Assembly (NCBI RefSeq): GCF_004187715.1
Contig: NZ_QZWF01000008.1
Span: 62,001-126,000, forward strand
Direction: 5' to 3'
Length of the DNA stretch: 64,000 nucleotides
DNA from: Streptomyces sp. F001
GTDB lineage: Bacteria > Actinomycetota > Actinomycetes > Streptomycetales > Streptomycetaceae
Shown one piece after another: positions 1 through 8,757 of this stretch. A model generated the notes under the pieces. It was not told the DNA's origin, made no database searches, and was given only the letters and a program-made list of their open reading frames with translations. The position numbers and the translations under genes are program-made. Positions within the stretch are counted from its first letter, which is position 1, and each line of letters opens with the position of its first letter.

Positions 1-74
1 TCTGAACGTTGTCTCCACATGCACCATCACGGTCGTCGTTCCTCAGCTCGGCCACCCACCCAGGAGCCCGGTTC

Positions 75-872
75 ATGACCATCACCTCTCGTACGAGCCA
101 ACAGCGGATCAGCCCTGTCTTCATCGGGATCGCTGCCGTCACGGCAGTCACCGGCTGGGCGACATGGACAGGCTTCGCATCATCTCCAGGGCTTGCCGTC
201 TTTCTCTTCGTCACCTCGGCCTGGGTGGTCTCTCTATGTCTGCACGAGTACGCACACGCCCGCACCGCCCTGCACAGTGGCGACATCACTGTCGGGGCGA
301 AGGGCTACCTGAGCCTGAATCCTCTCGCTTATACGCACGCCCTGCTCAGCATCGTGCTACCCGTACTCTTCGTGATCATGGGCGGGATCGGGCTCCCCGG
401 CGGTGCCGTCTTCATCGAGCGGGGCCGGATCCGGGGGCGGTGGCGGCACAGTCTGATCTCGGCGGCGGGTCCCCTGACGAACGTGCTGTTCGCGGCCGTG
501 TGCACGGCACCGTTCTGGCTGGACGCGCTGGACGGCGTGCCGCGGGACTTCCAGTACGCGCTGGCGTTCCTCGCGCTGCTCCAGGTGACGGCCGCCATCC
601 TGAACTTCCTGCCGGTGCCGGGCCTGGACGGCTACGGCGTCATCGAGCCCTGGCTGTCGTACAACATCCGCCGCCAGGTGGAGCCGCTCGCGCCCTTCGG
701 GCTGCTGCTGGTGTTCGCGCTGCTGTGGATCCCGGCACTGAACGGCGCGTTCTTCGACCTGGTCGACGCCGTGCTGCGGGGCCTCGGGATCGACGATGTC
801 GACACGTACTGCGGCTACGAGCTGTACCGCTTCTGGCTCGGCACCAACGAGTACTGCTCGGTCAGCCCGTGA
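75..872 (+). CDS. site-2 protease family protein (peptidase M50)
   Basis: Predicted intramembrane zinc metalloprotease of 265 residues. The zinc-binding HEYAH motif (HExxH) is at residues 57-61 inside a hydrophobic segment, and the second M50 motif, NFLPVPGLDG, is at about 177-186 and supplies the third ligand (Asp185). At least four further hydrophobic stretches fit a polytopic membrane protein. I chose the ATG at 75 because GGAG lies about 9 bases upstream; an in-frame TTG at 9 has no visible ribosome site. Family knowledge: M50 proteases of this compact type have unknown substrates in most actinobacteria. The 3' end overlaps a convergent small membrane gene by 11 bases. Confidence 0.9.
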   Translation: MTITSRTSQQRISPVFIGIAAVTAVTGWATWTGFASSPGLAVFLFVTSAWVVSLCLHEYAHARTALHSGDITVGAKGYLSLNPLAYTHALLSIVLPVLFVIMGGIGLPGGAVFIERGRIRGRWRHSLISAAGPLTNVLFAAVCTAPFWLDALDGVPRDFQYALAFLALLQVTAAILNFLPVPGLDGYGVIEPWLSYNIRRQVEPLAPFGLLLVFALLWIPALNGAFFDLVDAVLRGLGIDDVDTYCGYELYRFWLGTNEYCSVSP

Positions 873-1050
873 CCGACGAGTTGCGCCGAGTGCTCCGGCC
901 GCGCTTCAGGTAGTACCAGGTCATGTTCGACGACAGTCCCGCGAGCAGCACCCACACGACGCCCAGCCAGCTGCCCTGCACGAAGGAGATGACGGCCGCG
1001 ACGACGGCGAGGACGCAGACGGCAAGGGCGTAGAGGGCGAGGCGGGGCAT
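862..1050 (-). CDS. small membrane protein, hypothetical
   Basis: A 62-residue protein that is almost entirely two hydrophobic segments (roughly residues 3-22 and 27-42) followed by a basic tail rich in Arg and Ser. CAGGAG lies 8 bases before the ATG. It converges with and overlaps the end of the M50 protease gene. I do not recognise a family; the topology suggests a two-helix inner-membrane protein with both ends probably cytoplasmic. Confidence 0.7.
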   Translation of the reverse strand: MPRLALYALAVCVLAVVAAVISFVQGSWLGVVWVLLAGLSSNMTWYYLKRGRSTRRNSSVTG

Positions 1051-1116
1051 GGCGTTCGGCTCCTGTCGGGGGACACTGCTGGGCAGAGTGGCTGACCACC
1101 AGTGTCCCCCATCGCC

Positions 1117-1833
1117 TCATACGTCCGTGACGCGCAGTCCCGCGTGCGCTTTGTAGCGGCGGTTGACGGAGATCAGGTTGGCGACCAGCGACTCCACCTG
1201 GTGGGCGCCTCGCAACCGGCCGGCGAAGATGCCCCGCATACCGGGGATGCGACCGGCCAGCGCCTGCACGATCTCGACGTCGGCCCGCTCCTCGCCGAGG
1301 ACCATGACGTCGGTGTCGATCTCCTCGATCTCCGGGTCCTGGAGCAGCACGGCGGACAGATGGTGGAAGGCGGCGGTGACCCGCGCGTCCGGCAGCAGCG
1401 CGGCGGCCTGCTCGGCGGCGCTGCCCTCCTCCGGCTTCAGCGCGTAGGCGCCCTTCTTGTCGAAGCCGAGCGGGTTGACGCAGTCGACGACCAGCTTGCC
1501 GGCCAGCACCTCGCGCAGGGATTCGATGGTCTTGCCGTGGCCCTCCCACGGCACGGCGACGATCACGATGTCGCTGCGCCGCGCGCACTCGGCGTTGTCG
1601 GCGCCCTCGACGCCGTACCCCAGCTCCTCGGCGGCGGCCTGTGCGCGCTCCGTCGCCCGGGAACCGATGATCACCTTCTGGCCGGCCCGAGCGAGCCGGT
1701 AGGCGAGGCCCTTGCCCTGCGGCCCGGTCCCGCCGAGCACGCCGACCACCAGCCCGGAGACGTCGGGCAGGTCCCAGGGGTCCTTGGCGGGGGCCTTCGC
1801 CGGCTTCTGTGCAGCACTGTCGGTAGAGGTCAT
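1117..1833 (-). CDS. npdG: NADPH-dependent F420 reductase
   Basis: Protein of 238 residues. After a Lys/Ala/Pro-rich leader of about 25 residues comes a Rossmann fold with GGTGPQG at 34-40, then the IGSR segment that contacts the NADP phosphate in this family. The remaining domain (NPLGF, AAFHHLSA) matches the F420-binding reductase fold. It transfers hydride between NADPH and coenzyme F420 in the cytoplasm and so feeds F420H2-dependent enzymes; an LLM-class F420 oxidoreductase is encoded at 53.3 kb. It stands as a single gene, with the sialidase gene upstream on the same strand separated by 37 bases. Confidence 0.93.
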   Translation of the reverse strand: MTSTDSAAQKPAKAPAKDPWDLPDVSGLVVGVLGGTGPQGKGLAYRLARAGQKVIIGSRATERAQAAAEELGYGVEGADNAECARRSDIVIVAVPWEGHGKTIESLREVLAGKLVVDCVNPLGFDKKGAYALKPEEGSAAEQAAALLPDARVTAAFHHLSAVLLQDPEIEEIDTDVMVLGEERADVEIVQALAGRIPGMRGIFAGRLRGAHQVESLVANLISVNRRYKAHAGLRVTDV

Positions 1834-1870
1834 GGGCCGACTTTACGTCCGCCCCCGCGGCCCCACAGGG

Positions 1871-2941
1871 TCAGGTGAGGTCCGTCACGGGGACTCGCAG
1901 GAAGCTGATCGTCTCGTATGCGCCGAAGTCGCCCGTCTCGTAGAGGAGTCCGACGGTGGACGCGTCGACGCGCGCGAGGTCGCTGTACGCGGCCGGCAGG
2001 CCGTCGACCGTGAACACCGGCCGCCAGGTCCTGCCGCCGTCGGCGGAGGCGCGAAGGGTCATCAGGGCGCGGCCGCGGGCGGCGGGACCGGAGAAGAGCA
2101 GGATGTCGGGGTCACGGAGCTGGAGGACGCTCGCCTGGCAGACGGGGGCGGTCAGCCCGGCCTGCGGACGGAACGGCTTCACGAGGGTCCTGCCGCCGTC
2201 CTCGGAGTGGGCGTCGGCCCGGTTGCCGGGCGAGCGGGAGTCGGTGCGGGTGTTGAAGTAGACGCGGCCGTCGGGGAGTTCGGCGGCGGTGGTCTCGTTG
2301 ACGTTGACGTAGTCGTCGTCGCTGTCGTCGAGGTAGCCGAGGTACCAGGTCTCGCCTCGGTCGTCACTGAGCAGGCAGTGGCCGCCGTTGTACCGGGGCT
2401 CGTTGCCGAGGTCGGTGCCGGCCGGCGGCAGAGTGTGGTTGCCGGGGACGACGACCCGGCCGGTGCTCAGCTGGATGCCGTGGCCGGGGGTGGTGGCGTA
2501 CCAGCGCCAGCCGGCCTGCTTCACCTGCTCGGTGATCTCCCGGGGCTCCGACCAGGTCCGGCCGTCGTCGTCGCTGTGCTGCACCCACACCCGGCGCCCG
2601 TCGGCCTCCTTCACCTCTCCGCGCACGATGAGCTCCTCGGCGGCCGCCGCGGCGGAGCGGACGTGGACGAGCAGGATGCGGCCGGTGTCGAGGACGACCG
2701 GGGCCGGGTTCCCGGCGAGGTCGGTGCCGTTGTCCGCGACCACCTGCAACGGGCCCCAGGTGCGGCCGCCGTCCGTGGAGCGTTTCAGCACGATGTCGAT
2801 GTTTCCCCAGTCGTGCGCGGACTCGACCCGGCCCTCGCAGAAGGCGAGGAGGGTGCCGGAGTCCGTGGCGACGACCGCCGGGATCCGGTAGCTGGCGTAA
2901 CCCTCGCGGCCGGCGCGGAAGGGGACGGTTGCTGCTGGCAT
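1871..2941 (-). CDS. exo-alpha-sialidase (GH33, BNR repeats)
   Basis: A 356-residue sialidase-family beta-propeller. A YRIP motif (the FRIP arginine region) is near residue 18, and Asp-box repeats of the form S-x-D-G-G-R-T-W occur several times (STDGGRTW, DDDGRTWS, SADGGRTW). No signal peptide is visible, so this enzyme is probably cytoplasmic or leaves by another route; the second sialidase of the window (49.2 kb) is clearly secreted. CGAGGAG lies 7 bases before the ATG. Family members cleave terminal sialic acids, but the substrate cannot be read from sequence alone. It is divergent from the gene at 3053. Confidence 0.88.
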   Translation of the reverse strand: MPAATVPFRAGREGYASYRIPAVVATDSGTLLAFCEGRVESAHDWGNIDIVLKRSTDGGRTWGPLQVVADNGTDLAGNPAPVVLDTGRILLVHVRSAAAAAEELIVRGEVKEADGRRVWVQHSDDDGRTWSEPREITEQVKQAGWRWYATTPGHGIQLSTGRVVVPGNHTLPPAGTDLGNEPRYNGGHCLLSDDRGETWYLGYLDDSDDDYVNVNETTAAELPDGRVYFNTRTDSRSPGNRADAHSEDGGRTLVKPFRPQAGLTAPVCQASVLQLRDPDILLFSGPAARGRALMTLRASADGGRTWRPVFTVDGLPAAYSDLARVDASTVGLLYETGDFGAYETISFLRVPVTDLT

Positions 2942-3052
2942 GGGCGACTCCTCGGGGTGACCGCTGGCGGGATTGCGGCTCTGTGCCCATCTTGGGCGAA
3001 TTCACGGTGAACTCCGGGTCACGAGTGCCCTGTTACGGCAGGATACGGCCGT

Positions 3053-3652
3053 ATGGATGCCGTACGGGTCGCGTTGCTGCGTGAAGTACTCGCCGGGACC
3101 GAGTGGTTGGGAGCCACCCGGCGGTTCGCGGGGGTGCTGCGCGGGTCGGTGGTGTCGCACGGGGGCGGGCTGCTGCTCGTCGGCGCGCCGGAGTACGAGC
3201 CATGGCATCTGGCGGCCCACCTGGTGGACGAGGCCGCCTGGTCGGGTACGCCGGAGCTGGCCCCCACCCTCGTACGCCATGACGCGCGCCCCTCGGATCC
3301 GGCGCATCTGGCGGTCGGGCTGGGGCGCATCGAGGCGGCCCGGCGTGGTGAGACGCTGCTGGTGGTGTCGCCCGAGGGCCCGGGTGCGCCGCTGCTGGAG
3401 CGGGTGCACGACGCGCGGCGGGCCGGGGCGACGGTGCTGGCCCTCGGTTCGGCCGACGGGGACCTCACCGCGATGGCGCACGAGACGCTGGCCGTGCGGG
3501 AGGAGTCCGAGCTGGACCTGGACACCGTGCAGCACCTGGTGAGCGCGGCGGCCGGGGAGAACGCGCTGCCCGCGGCGCGGGGGCGGCGGCTGAGGGACCG
3601 GCTGGCGAGGCTGGCGGACGAACTGACGGCGCCGCCGCCTGCCCGCTGGTGA
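3053..3652 (+). CDS. conserved hypothetical, SIS/phosphosugar-binding-like
   Basis: A 199-residue protein without a signal peptide or membrane segment. The middle (LLVVSPEG..., RRAGATVLALGSADGDL) has the alternating hydrophobic strands and glycine turns of a sugar-isomerase-like (SIS) alpha/beta fold, and the N-terminal half contains AAHLVDEAAW. This is a fold impression, not a firm family match. It sits alone between the divergent sialidase and the MFS gene. I do not know the function. Confidence 0.65.
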   Translation: MDAVRVALLREVLAGTEWLGATRRFAGVLRGSVVSHGGGLLLVGAPEYEPWHLAAHLVDEAAWSGTPELAPTLVRHDARPSDPAHLAVGLGRIEAARRGETLLVVSPEGPGAPLLERVHDARRAGATVLALGSADGDLTAMAHETLAVREESELDLDTVQHLVSAAAGENALPAARGRRLRDRLARLADELTAPPPARW

Positions 3653-3714
3653 CCTTGCCCACCGGCCGAAAAGCAGTTGCCGCCGGCTCCGCCACCCGCG
3701 GAGCATGACCGTTC

Positions 3715-5004
3715 GTGACCGACGAACCGCCCTCCGGCCTGCGCGCCCTCCTGCCGGACCTCGCCCCCTGGCGGGCCTCCGCCGACTTCCGGCGGCTGTG
3801 GCTGTCGGGGCTGATCTCGAACTTCGGGAGCTTCCTGACGTTCGTCGCGCTGCCGGTGCAGATCAAGGAACTCACGGGGTCAGCGGCGGCGGTCGGGGCG
3901 ATCGGTGCCGTGGAGCTGATCCCGCTGATCGTCTTCGGGCTGTACGGCGGTGCGCTCGCGGACGCGCTCGACAAGCGCGGGCTGATCATCTGGACCGAGG
4001 CGGGCCAGGGGCTGCTCAGTGCGGTGCTGCTGGTGAACGCAGCTCTGCCGCAGCCCGCCGTGTGGCCTTTGTATGTCGTGGCCGCCCTGTCCTCGGCTCT
4101 CGTCTCCGTGCAGCGCCCGGCGCTCGACTCGCTCTGGCCGCGGATCGTCGCCCATGAGCACCTGCCGGCCGCGACCTCCCTCAACTCCCTGCGCTGGACG
4201 GTCGGCGGGGTCGCGGGCCCGGCCGTGGCGGGTGTGGTGGTGGCGTACGCGGGGCTCGGCTGGGCCTATGCGGCCGACCTGGTCACCTTCGTCGTCTCGG
4301 TCGCGCTGATCATTCCCCTCGCCTCCTCCCCCGCCTCGCACGAGGCGGCGAAACCCTCGCTTCGGGCCATCGCCGAGGGCGCCCGGTACGCCTGGAGCCG
4401 CAAGGAGCTCCTCGGCACCTACGCCGTGGACCTCGCCGCGATGTTCCTGGCGATGCCGCTGGCCCTGCTGCCGTTCCTGGCGGACGAGCTGGACGCCGAG
4501 TGGTCGCTGGGACTGATGTACGCGACGGTGCCGCTCGGGTCGCTGCTGGTGAGCGTGACCAGCGGCTGGACCGCGAGGATCCACCGGCACGGCCGGATGG
4601 TCGTCCTCTCGGCCGCGCTGTGGGGCGTGTCGATCGCGGCCGCCGGAGTCGTCGGCAACGTGTGGCTGGTGCTGCTGTGCCTGACCGTGGCCGGCGGCTG
4701 CGACATGGTCAGCGGGATCTTCCGCGGGGTCATGTGGAACCAGACGATCCCGGACGAGCTGCGGGGCCGGCTCGCCGGGATCGAGCTGCTGTCGTACTCG
4801 GTCGGGCCGACCCTCGGCCAGGTCAGGTCGGGCGGTTTCGCCGCGTGGTGGGGCGTGCGGGCGTCGGTGTGGTCGGGCGGGCTGCTGTGCGTGGGCGCGG
4901 TGGGGCTGCTCGCCCTGTGCCTGCCGAAGCTGATGACGTACGACGCCCGGACGAGCGAGCACGCGGTGCGGGTGCGCGCCCAGCGGGCGGCGGCCAAGGC
5001 TTGA
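3715..5004 (+). CDS. MFS transporter (EntS/enterobactin-exporter-like)
   Basis: A 429-residue major facilitator with about 12 hydrophobic segments after a short cytoplasmic leader ending at FRRLWLSGLISNFGSF, the pattern that opens EntS-type exporters. The loop 2-3 region (YGGALADALDKRG) is the usual MFS motif A position. The start is GTG at 3715, with GGAG about 11 bases upstream; the nearby ATG at 3705 is out of frame. Proteins of this group export siderophores or drugs; the substrate here is unknown. It converges with the small gene at 5005-5232, the two stops lying next to each other. Confidence 0.88.
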   Translation: MTDEPPSGLRALLPDLAPWRASADFRRLWLSGLISNFGSFLTFVALPVQIKELTGSAAAVGAIGAVELIPLIVFGLYGGALADALDKRGLIIWTEAGQGLLSAVLLVNAALPQPAVWPLYVVAALSSALVSVQRPALDSLWPRIVAHEHLPAATSLNSLRWTVGGVAGPAVAGVVVAYAGLGWAYAADLVTFVVSVALIIPLASSPASHEAAKPSLRAIAEGARYAWSRKELLGTYAVDLAAMFLAMPLALLPFLADELDAEWSLGLMYATVPLGSLLVSVTSGWTARIHRHGRMVVLSAALWGVSIAAAGVVGNVWLVLLCLTVAGGCDMVSGIFRGVMWNQTIPDELRGRLAGIELLSYSVGPTLGQVRSGGFAAWWGVRASVWSGGLLCVGAVGLLALCLPKLMTYDARTSEHAVRVRAQRAAAKA

Positions 5005-5232
5005 TCAGTCGTCGTCCGTGCCGGTGGGGGTGTCGTGCCACTTGGGGTCGGTCTCCCACTCGAGGTTGCGCTCGCGGGCGGTCTCCATCGCGTGCTCGGC
5101 CTCCGCGCGGGAGGCGTACGGCCCGAAGCGGTCCTTGGCGGGGCACTCCGGCCCTTCCTCGACCTTCTTGTGCAGCAGGCAGTAGTACCACTCGCCCGGC
5201 TTACCGACCGTGCGCTTCTTGAACAGGGCCAT
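5005..5232 (-). CDS. small conserved hypothetical protein
   Basis: A 75-residue protein starting MALFKKRTVG, with AAAGGAG 6 bases before the ATG. The centre (CLLHKKVEEGPEC, FGPYASRAEAE) resembles the short SPOR-like modules in which aromatic and charged residues alternate, and two cysteines lie ten residues apart. The C-terminus is acidic (DDD). It is divergent from the methionine aminopeptidase gene with 58 bases between starts. Longer upstream starts in the same frame run antisense into map and are unlikely. Confidence 0.75.
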   Translation of the reverse strand: MALFKKRTVGKPGEWYYCLLHKKVEEGPECPAKDRFGPYASRAEAEHAMETARERNLEWETDPKWHDTPTGTDDD

Positions 5233-5290
5233 GACCGGCTCCTTTCGCCAGGGACATGGTCTCGTATGCCCGCTGGTTAGACTCCCTGAT

Positions 5291-6148
5291 ATGTCTGGCC
5301 AGTCGTTGCTCGTCCCAGGGGAGCTGTCTCCCACCCGTTCCGTGCCCGGAAACATCCGGCGCCCCGAGTACGTCGGCAAGCCCGCGCCGACCCCGTACGC
5401 GGGGCCGGAGGTGCAGACCCCGGAGACGGTCGAGGCGATGCGCGTCGCCGGCCGTATCGCCGCGCAGGCGATGGCGGAGGCGGCGAAGCTGATCGCACCG
5501 GGTGTGACCACCGACGAGCTGGACAAGGTGGCGCACGACTACATGTGCGACCACGGCGCCTATCCCTCGACGCTCGGCTACCGCGGCTTCCCGAAGTCCC
5601 TGTGCACGAGCATCAACGAGGTCATCTGCCACGGCATCCCGGACTCCACGGTCCTGCGGGACGGCGACATCATCAACCTCGACGTCACCGCGTACATCGG
5701 CGGAGTGCACGGCGACAACAACGCCACGTACCTGGTCGGCGACGTCGACGAGGAGAGCCGTCTGCTGGTGGAGCGCACGCGCGAGTCCCTCAACCGCGCG
5801 ATCAAGGCGGTCAGACCGGGCCGCCAGATCAACGTCATCGGCCGTGTGATCGAGTCGTACGCCAAGCGTTTCGGCTACGGCGTGGTCCGCGACTTCACCG
5901 GACACGGCATCAACTCGTCCTTCCACTCGGGCCTGATCATCCCGCACTACGACAGCCCGCACGCGACGACGGTCATGCAGCCCGGGATGACCTTCACGAT
6001 CGAGCCGATGCTGACGCTCGGCACGCACGAGTACGACATGTGGGACGACGGCTGGACGGTCGTGACGAAGGACCGCAGGCGGACGGCGCAGTTCGAGCAC
6101 ACGCTGGTGGTGACGGACACGGGAGCGGAGATTCTGACGCTGCCCTGA
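5291..6148 (+). CDS. map: methionine aminopeptidase, type I
   Basis: Removes the N-terminal methionine from nascent proteins. The 285-residue protein has the pita-bread-fold metal ligands in order: Asp in INLDVTAYIGG, Asp in GVHGDNN, His in FTGHGI, Glu in FTIEPM, and Glu in AQFEHTL. It has an N-terminal extension of about 40 residues before PETVEAMRVAG, as in actinobacterial MetAP1c forms that carry a PxxP-like linker (RRPEYVGKPAPTPYAG). I chose the ATG at 5291 (MSGQSLLVPG); an in-frame ATG at 5210 would overlap the divergent gene. A hairpin terminator follows. Confidence 0.96.
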   Translation: MSGQSLLVPGELSPTRSVPGNIRRPEYVGKPAPTPYAGPEVQTPETVEAMRVAGRIAAQAMAEAAKLIAPGVTTDELDKVAHDYMCDHGAYPSTLGYRGFPKSLCTSINEVICHGIPDSTVLRDGDIINLDVTAYIGGVHGDNNATYLVGDVDEESRLLVERTRESLNRAIKAVRPGRQINVIGRVIESYAKRFGYGVVRDFTGHGINSSFHSGLIIPHYDSPHATTVMQPGMTFTIEPMLTLGTHEYDMWDDGWTVVTKDRRRTAQFEHTLVVTDTGAEILTLP

Positions 6149-6163
6149 CCGGCCCCGCTGTGC

Positions 6164-6195
6164 AGGCCCGCTCTCTTCGGAGGGCGGGCCTTTTT
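6164..6195 (+). terminator. rho-independent terminator after map
   Basis: Stem AGGCCCGCTCT / AGGGCGGGCCT (11 pairs with one G-U) around a TCGG loop, followed by TTTTT. It lies 16 bases after the map stop and separates map from the iron-regulated heme oxygenase. Confidence 0.85.
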
Positions 6196-6257
6196 GGGTG
6201 GTTTCCGGGACGATTCGGGTACACATTTACCGACAGTGAGTCGGCAAAAGCATTGAC

Positions 6258-6276
6258 TTAGGTAAGCCTAACCATA
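6258..6276 (+). promoter_or_regulatory. iron box (DmdR1/IdeR-type operator)
   Basis: TTAGGTAAGCCTAACC contains a perfect TTAGG-n4-CCTAA dyad and matches the 19-bp iron box of DmdR/IdeR (DtxR family) at most positions. It lies 15-33 bases upstream of the heme oxygenase ATG, where bound Fe-DmdR would block transcription. The TTGACT at 6253 could serve as part of the promoter. Inference: heme oxygenase is repressed when iron is plentiful. Confidence 0.85.
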
Positions 6277-6290
6277 GAGAATCTGGGCTC

Positions 6291-6938
6291 ATGGACTCCT
6301 TCTCGACGCTCCTGCGCACCACCACCCACGAGCTGCACGAAGAGGCGAACTCGTCGACATTCATGAGCGATCTGCTGGGCGGCCGGCTGGGGGTGGACGC
6401 CTACGCGCGCTACACCGAGCAGCTGTGGTTCGTGTACGAGGCCCTGGAGTCCGGCGCCGGGCGGCTGACGTCCGACCCGGTGGCCGGCCCCTTCGTCCGC
6501 CCGGAGCTGATGCGGACGGCGTCGCTCGAACGGGACCTGGCGCATCTGCGGGGCCCCGGCTGGCGGTCCACCCTCTCCGCGCTGCCCGCCACGCAGGCGT
6601 ACGCCGACCGGATCGAGGAGTGTGCCCGCACCTGGCCGGGCGGGTACGTCGCCCACCACTACACCCGCTACCTCGGCGACCTCGCCGGCGGCCAGGTCGT
6701 CCGCGACCGGGCGGAGAAGACCTGGGGCTTCGACAAGAAGGGTGACGGGGTCCGCTTCTACGTCTTCGACCAGATCTCCAACCCGGCGGCCTTCAAGCGC
6801 GGCTACCGCCAACTGCTGGACGACGTCCGGGCGGACGACCTGGAGAAGCAGCGGATCATCGCCGAGTGCCAGCGGGCGTTCCGGCTGAACATGGCGGTCT
6901 TCCAGGCACTGAGCGAGGAGTTCCCACTGAGTGCCTAA
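6291..6938 (+). CDS. biliverdin-producing heme oxygenase
   Basis: A 215-residue all-helical heme oxygenase. The proximal heme ligand is expected at His16 in THELHEEANSS, and the distal helix has the GDLAGGQ motif that lets the helix bend over the heme. It opens heme to biliverdin, CO and Fe2+, so it releases iron from heme in the cytoplasm. The iron box directly upstream implies expression under iron starvation. The heme-type ABC importer genes lie 0.7 kb downstream. The 3' end overlaps the convergent PhzF-like gene by 4 bases. Confidence 0.95.
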   Translation: MDSFSTLLRTTTHELHEEANSSTFMSDLLGGRLGVDAYARYTEQLWFVYEALESGAGRLTSDPVAGPFVRPELMRTASLERDLAHLRGPGWRSTLSALPATQAYADRIEECARTWPGGYVAHHYTRYLGDLAGGQVVRDRAEKTWGFDKKGDGVRFYVFDQISNPAAFKRGYRQLLDDVRADDLEKQRIIAECQRAFRLNMAVFQALSEEFPLSA

Positions 6939-7612
6939 CGCTCGAGGAGCACGCGTCCGCCGATCTCGACCCAGCCCTCCGGCTGTGGAGCCGTCAGGAT
7001 CTGTGAGCCCGTGCCCTGGGTGATGTTGAGAGCGCGGCCCAGTCGGTCGGTGAGGAGAAGGGCGGCCGCGCCGGTCGCCTCGTCCTCGTCGATGCCGTCG
7101 TCACGGCCGGGGAAGGCGCGGGCGCGGACGCGGCCCGCCGCCTCGTCCTCCCAGGCCCAGGCGTACACCCTCCCCCACTGCCCGAAAGGCGTGGGAGGTG
7201 CCTCCACCCCCGGCGGCGGCACGGGCAGCTCGTCGACCTCGGCCGCCGTGCCGTACCGGCGCAGCGTGCGCGGCGGAGCCCACTCCGCGCGGGCCTCGAT
7301 CCAGCTGAACTCCCCGTCCTGCCGGGCGCCCACCACCCCGGCGGGCGTGATGAGTTCGGGCACGTCGAGCAGCCAGGCCGCGCCGACGCAGGGGTGTCCG
7401 GCGAAGGGCAGCCGGGTGCTGGGGGTGTAGATGTCGATGACCCCGCGCTCGGGGTCGTCCACGAACACGGTCTCGCTGAAGCCGAGCTTCGCGGCGAACG
7501 CCTGCCGGTCGCTCCGCTCGGGCATGACCGAGCCGTCGCGGACGACGCCGAGTTCGTTGCCGTATCCCCCGCCGGGGCTGCAGAAGACCCGCAGGACGTC
7601 GTAGTCAGTCAC
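6935..7612 (-). CDS. PhzF family isomerase-like protein
   Basis: A 225-residue member of the diaminopimelate-epimerase/PhzF fold. It shows the N-terminal GNELGVV motif, with the catalytic Glu following GN, and the LPFAGHPCVGAAW motif near residue 70. It is shorter than the usual 260-300 residues. A palindromic repeat element lies in frame within the gene (7167-7209) and adds residues such as VEAPPTPFGQWG between the two lobes. The start taken is GTG at 7612 (VTDYDVLRVF); the ribosome site is weak, and an upstream in-frame start at 7705 would run into the divergent permease gene. Substrate unknown. Confidence 0.82.
   Translation of the reverse strand: MTDYDVLRVFCSPGGGYGNELGVVRDGSVMPERSDRQAFAAKLGFSETVFVDDPERGVIDIYTPSTRLPFAGHPCVGAAWLLDVPELITPAGVVGARQDGEFSWIEARAEWAPPRTLRRYGTAAEVDELPVPPPGVEAPPTPFGQWGRVYAWAWEDEAAGRVRARAFPGRDDGIDEDEATGAAALLLTDRLGRALNITQGTGSQILTAPQPEGWVEIGGRVLLER
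7167..7209. repeat. palindromic repeat element inside the PhzF-like gene
   Basis: CCCTCCCCCACTGCC ... GGCGTGGGAGG ... CCTCCACCC forms a stem-loop with a CGAAA turn. It shares the CCCTCCCCCA opening with the elements at 19124 and 19927. It keeps the reading frame open. Confidence 0.65.
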
Positions 7613-7662
7613 CCCGGCATTGAAACACCGACCGAGAGGAACCGGACGATGGGTGGTGCCGT

Positions 7663-8757
7663 ATGACGGTGCTGGAGAAGAGGGCCGCCGAGGAAGCGGC
7701 CCCACCGCCCGGCACCCCGCCCCGCAGACCCCGGGGCACCGCCTGGCTGCTGACCGCGGGGCTGGTGCTCGCCCTGCTCGTCCTCGTCCCGGTGGCCGCC
7801 GGTATCGGCGCCTACCCGATCCCGGTCGGTGACGTCCTCGGCTCGGTGCTGCACAGGGTCGGGCTGGGCGGCGCCGAGCCGGACCGGGTCGCCGAGTCCG
7901 TGCTGTGGAACGTCCGCTTCCCGCGGATCGTGCTCGCCCTGCTCGTCGGGGCCTCGCTGGGCTGCGCGGGCGCGCTGATGCAGGGTGTGTTCGGCAACCC
8001 GCTGGCCGAACCGGGCACGATCGGTGTCTCCCTGGGCGCGGCGGTCGGTGCGGTGGCCTCGATCGCGCTCGGTCTGACCTTCCTCGGCAACTGGACCCTC
8101 CCGGCGACGGCCTTCGTCGCCGGTCTCGGCACCGTGCTGCTGGTGTACGCGATGTCGCGCTCGGGCGGCCGTACGGAGGTCGTGACGCTGATCCTCACCG
8201 GTATCGCGGTGAACGCGTTCTGCGGGGCGCTCGTCGGCCTGTTCATCTTCCTCGCCGACACCGCTGCGGTGAACCAGATCACCTTCTGGCAGCTGGGCTC
8301 CCTCGCCCAGGCGACATGGCCGAAGGTGCTCGCGGTGCTGCCGTGCGCGGCGGTCGGCCTGCTGCTCGCGCCGCTGTACTCGCGCCGCCTGGACCTGCTC
8401 GCCCTCGGCGACCGGCCCGCCCGCCACCTGGGCGTGGACGTGGAGCGACTGCGGATCGTGCTCATCCTCGTCATCGCGCTGCTGACGGCGGCCGCGGTGA
8501 GCGTCTCCGGTGTCATCGGCTTCATCGGTCTCGTCGTACCGCACCTGCTGCGGATGGCGGCAGGACCCGGGCACCGCTTCCTCGTTCCGGGCAGCGCCCT
8601 GGGCGGGGCGGTGGTGCTGCTCGGCGCCGATCTCGCGGCCCGGACGCTGGCCGCGCCCGCCGAGCTCCCCCTCGGTGTACTGACAGCACTGCTCGGCAGC
8701 CCCTTCTTCTTCTGGCTGCTGCGCCGGACCCGACGCAAGCAAGGAGGCTGGGCGTGA
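7663..8757 (+). CDS. FecCD family iron/heme ABC transporter permease
   Basis: A 364-residue permease of the BtuC/FecCD fold with about 9-10 membrane helices. Diagnostic segments include GASLGCAGALMQGVFGNPLA, the LTGIAVNAFCGA helix and the cytoplasmic coupling region GDRPARHLGVDVERL, then GVIGFIGLVVPHLLR near the C-terminus. It passes siderophore, heme or cobalamin across the membrane. It is translationally coupled to the ATPase gene (GTGA overlap). Its proximity to heme oxygenase suggests heme (HmuU-like), but no substrate-binding protein is encoded next to it. It starts 50 bases from the divergent PhzF-like gene. Confidence 0.9.
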   Translation: MTVLEKRAAEEAAPPPGTPPRRPRGTAWLLTAGLVLALLVLVPVAAGIGAYPIPVGDVLGSVLHRVGLGGAEPDRVAESVLWNVRFPRIVLALLVGASLGCAGALMQGVFGNPLAEPGTIGVSLGAAVGAVASIALGLTFLGNWTLPATAFVAGLGTVLLVYAMSRSGGRTEVVTLILTGIAVNAFCGALVGLFIFLADTAAVNQITFWQLGSLAQATWPKVLAVLPCAAVGLLLAPLYSRRLDLLALGDRPARHLGVDVERLRIVLILVIALLTAAAVSVSGVIGFIGLVVPHLLRMAAGPGHRFLVPGSALGGAVVLLGADLAARTLAAPAELPLGVLTALLGSPFFFWLLRRTRRKQGGWA

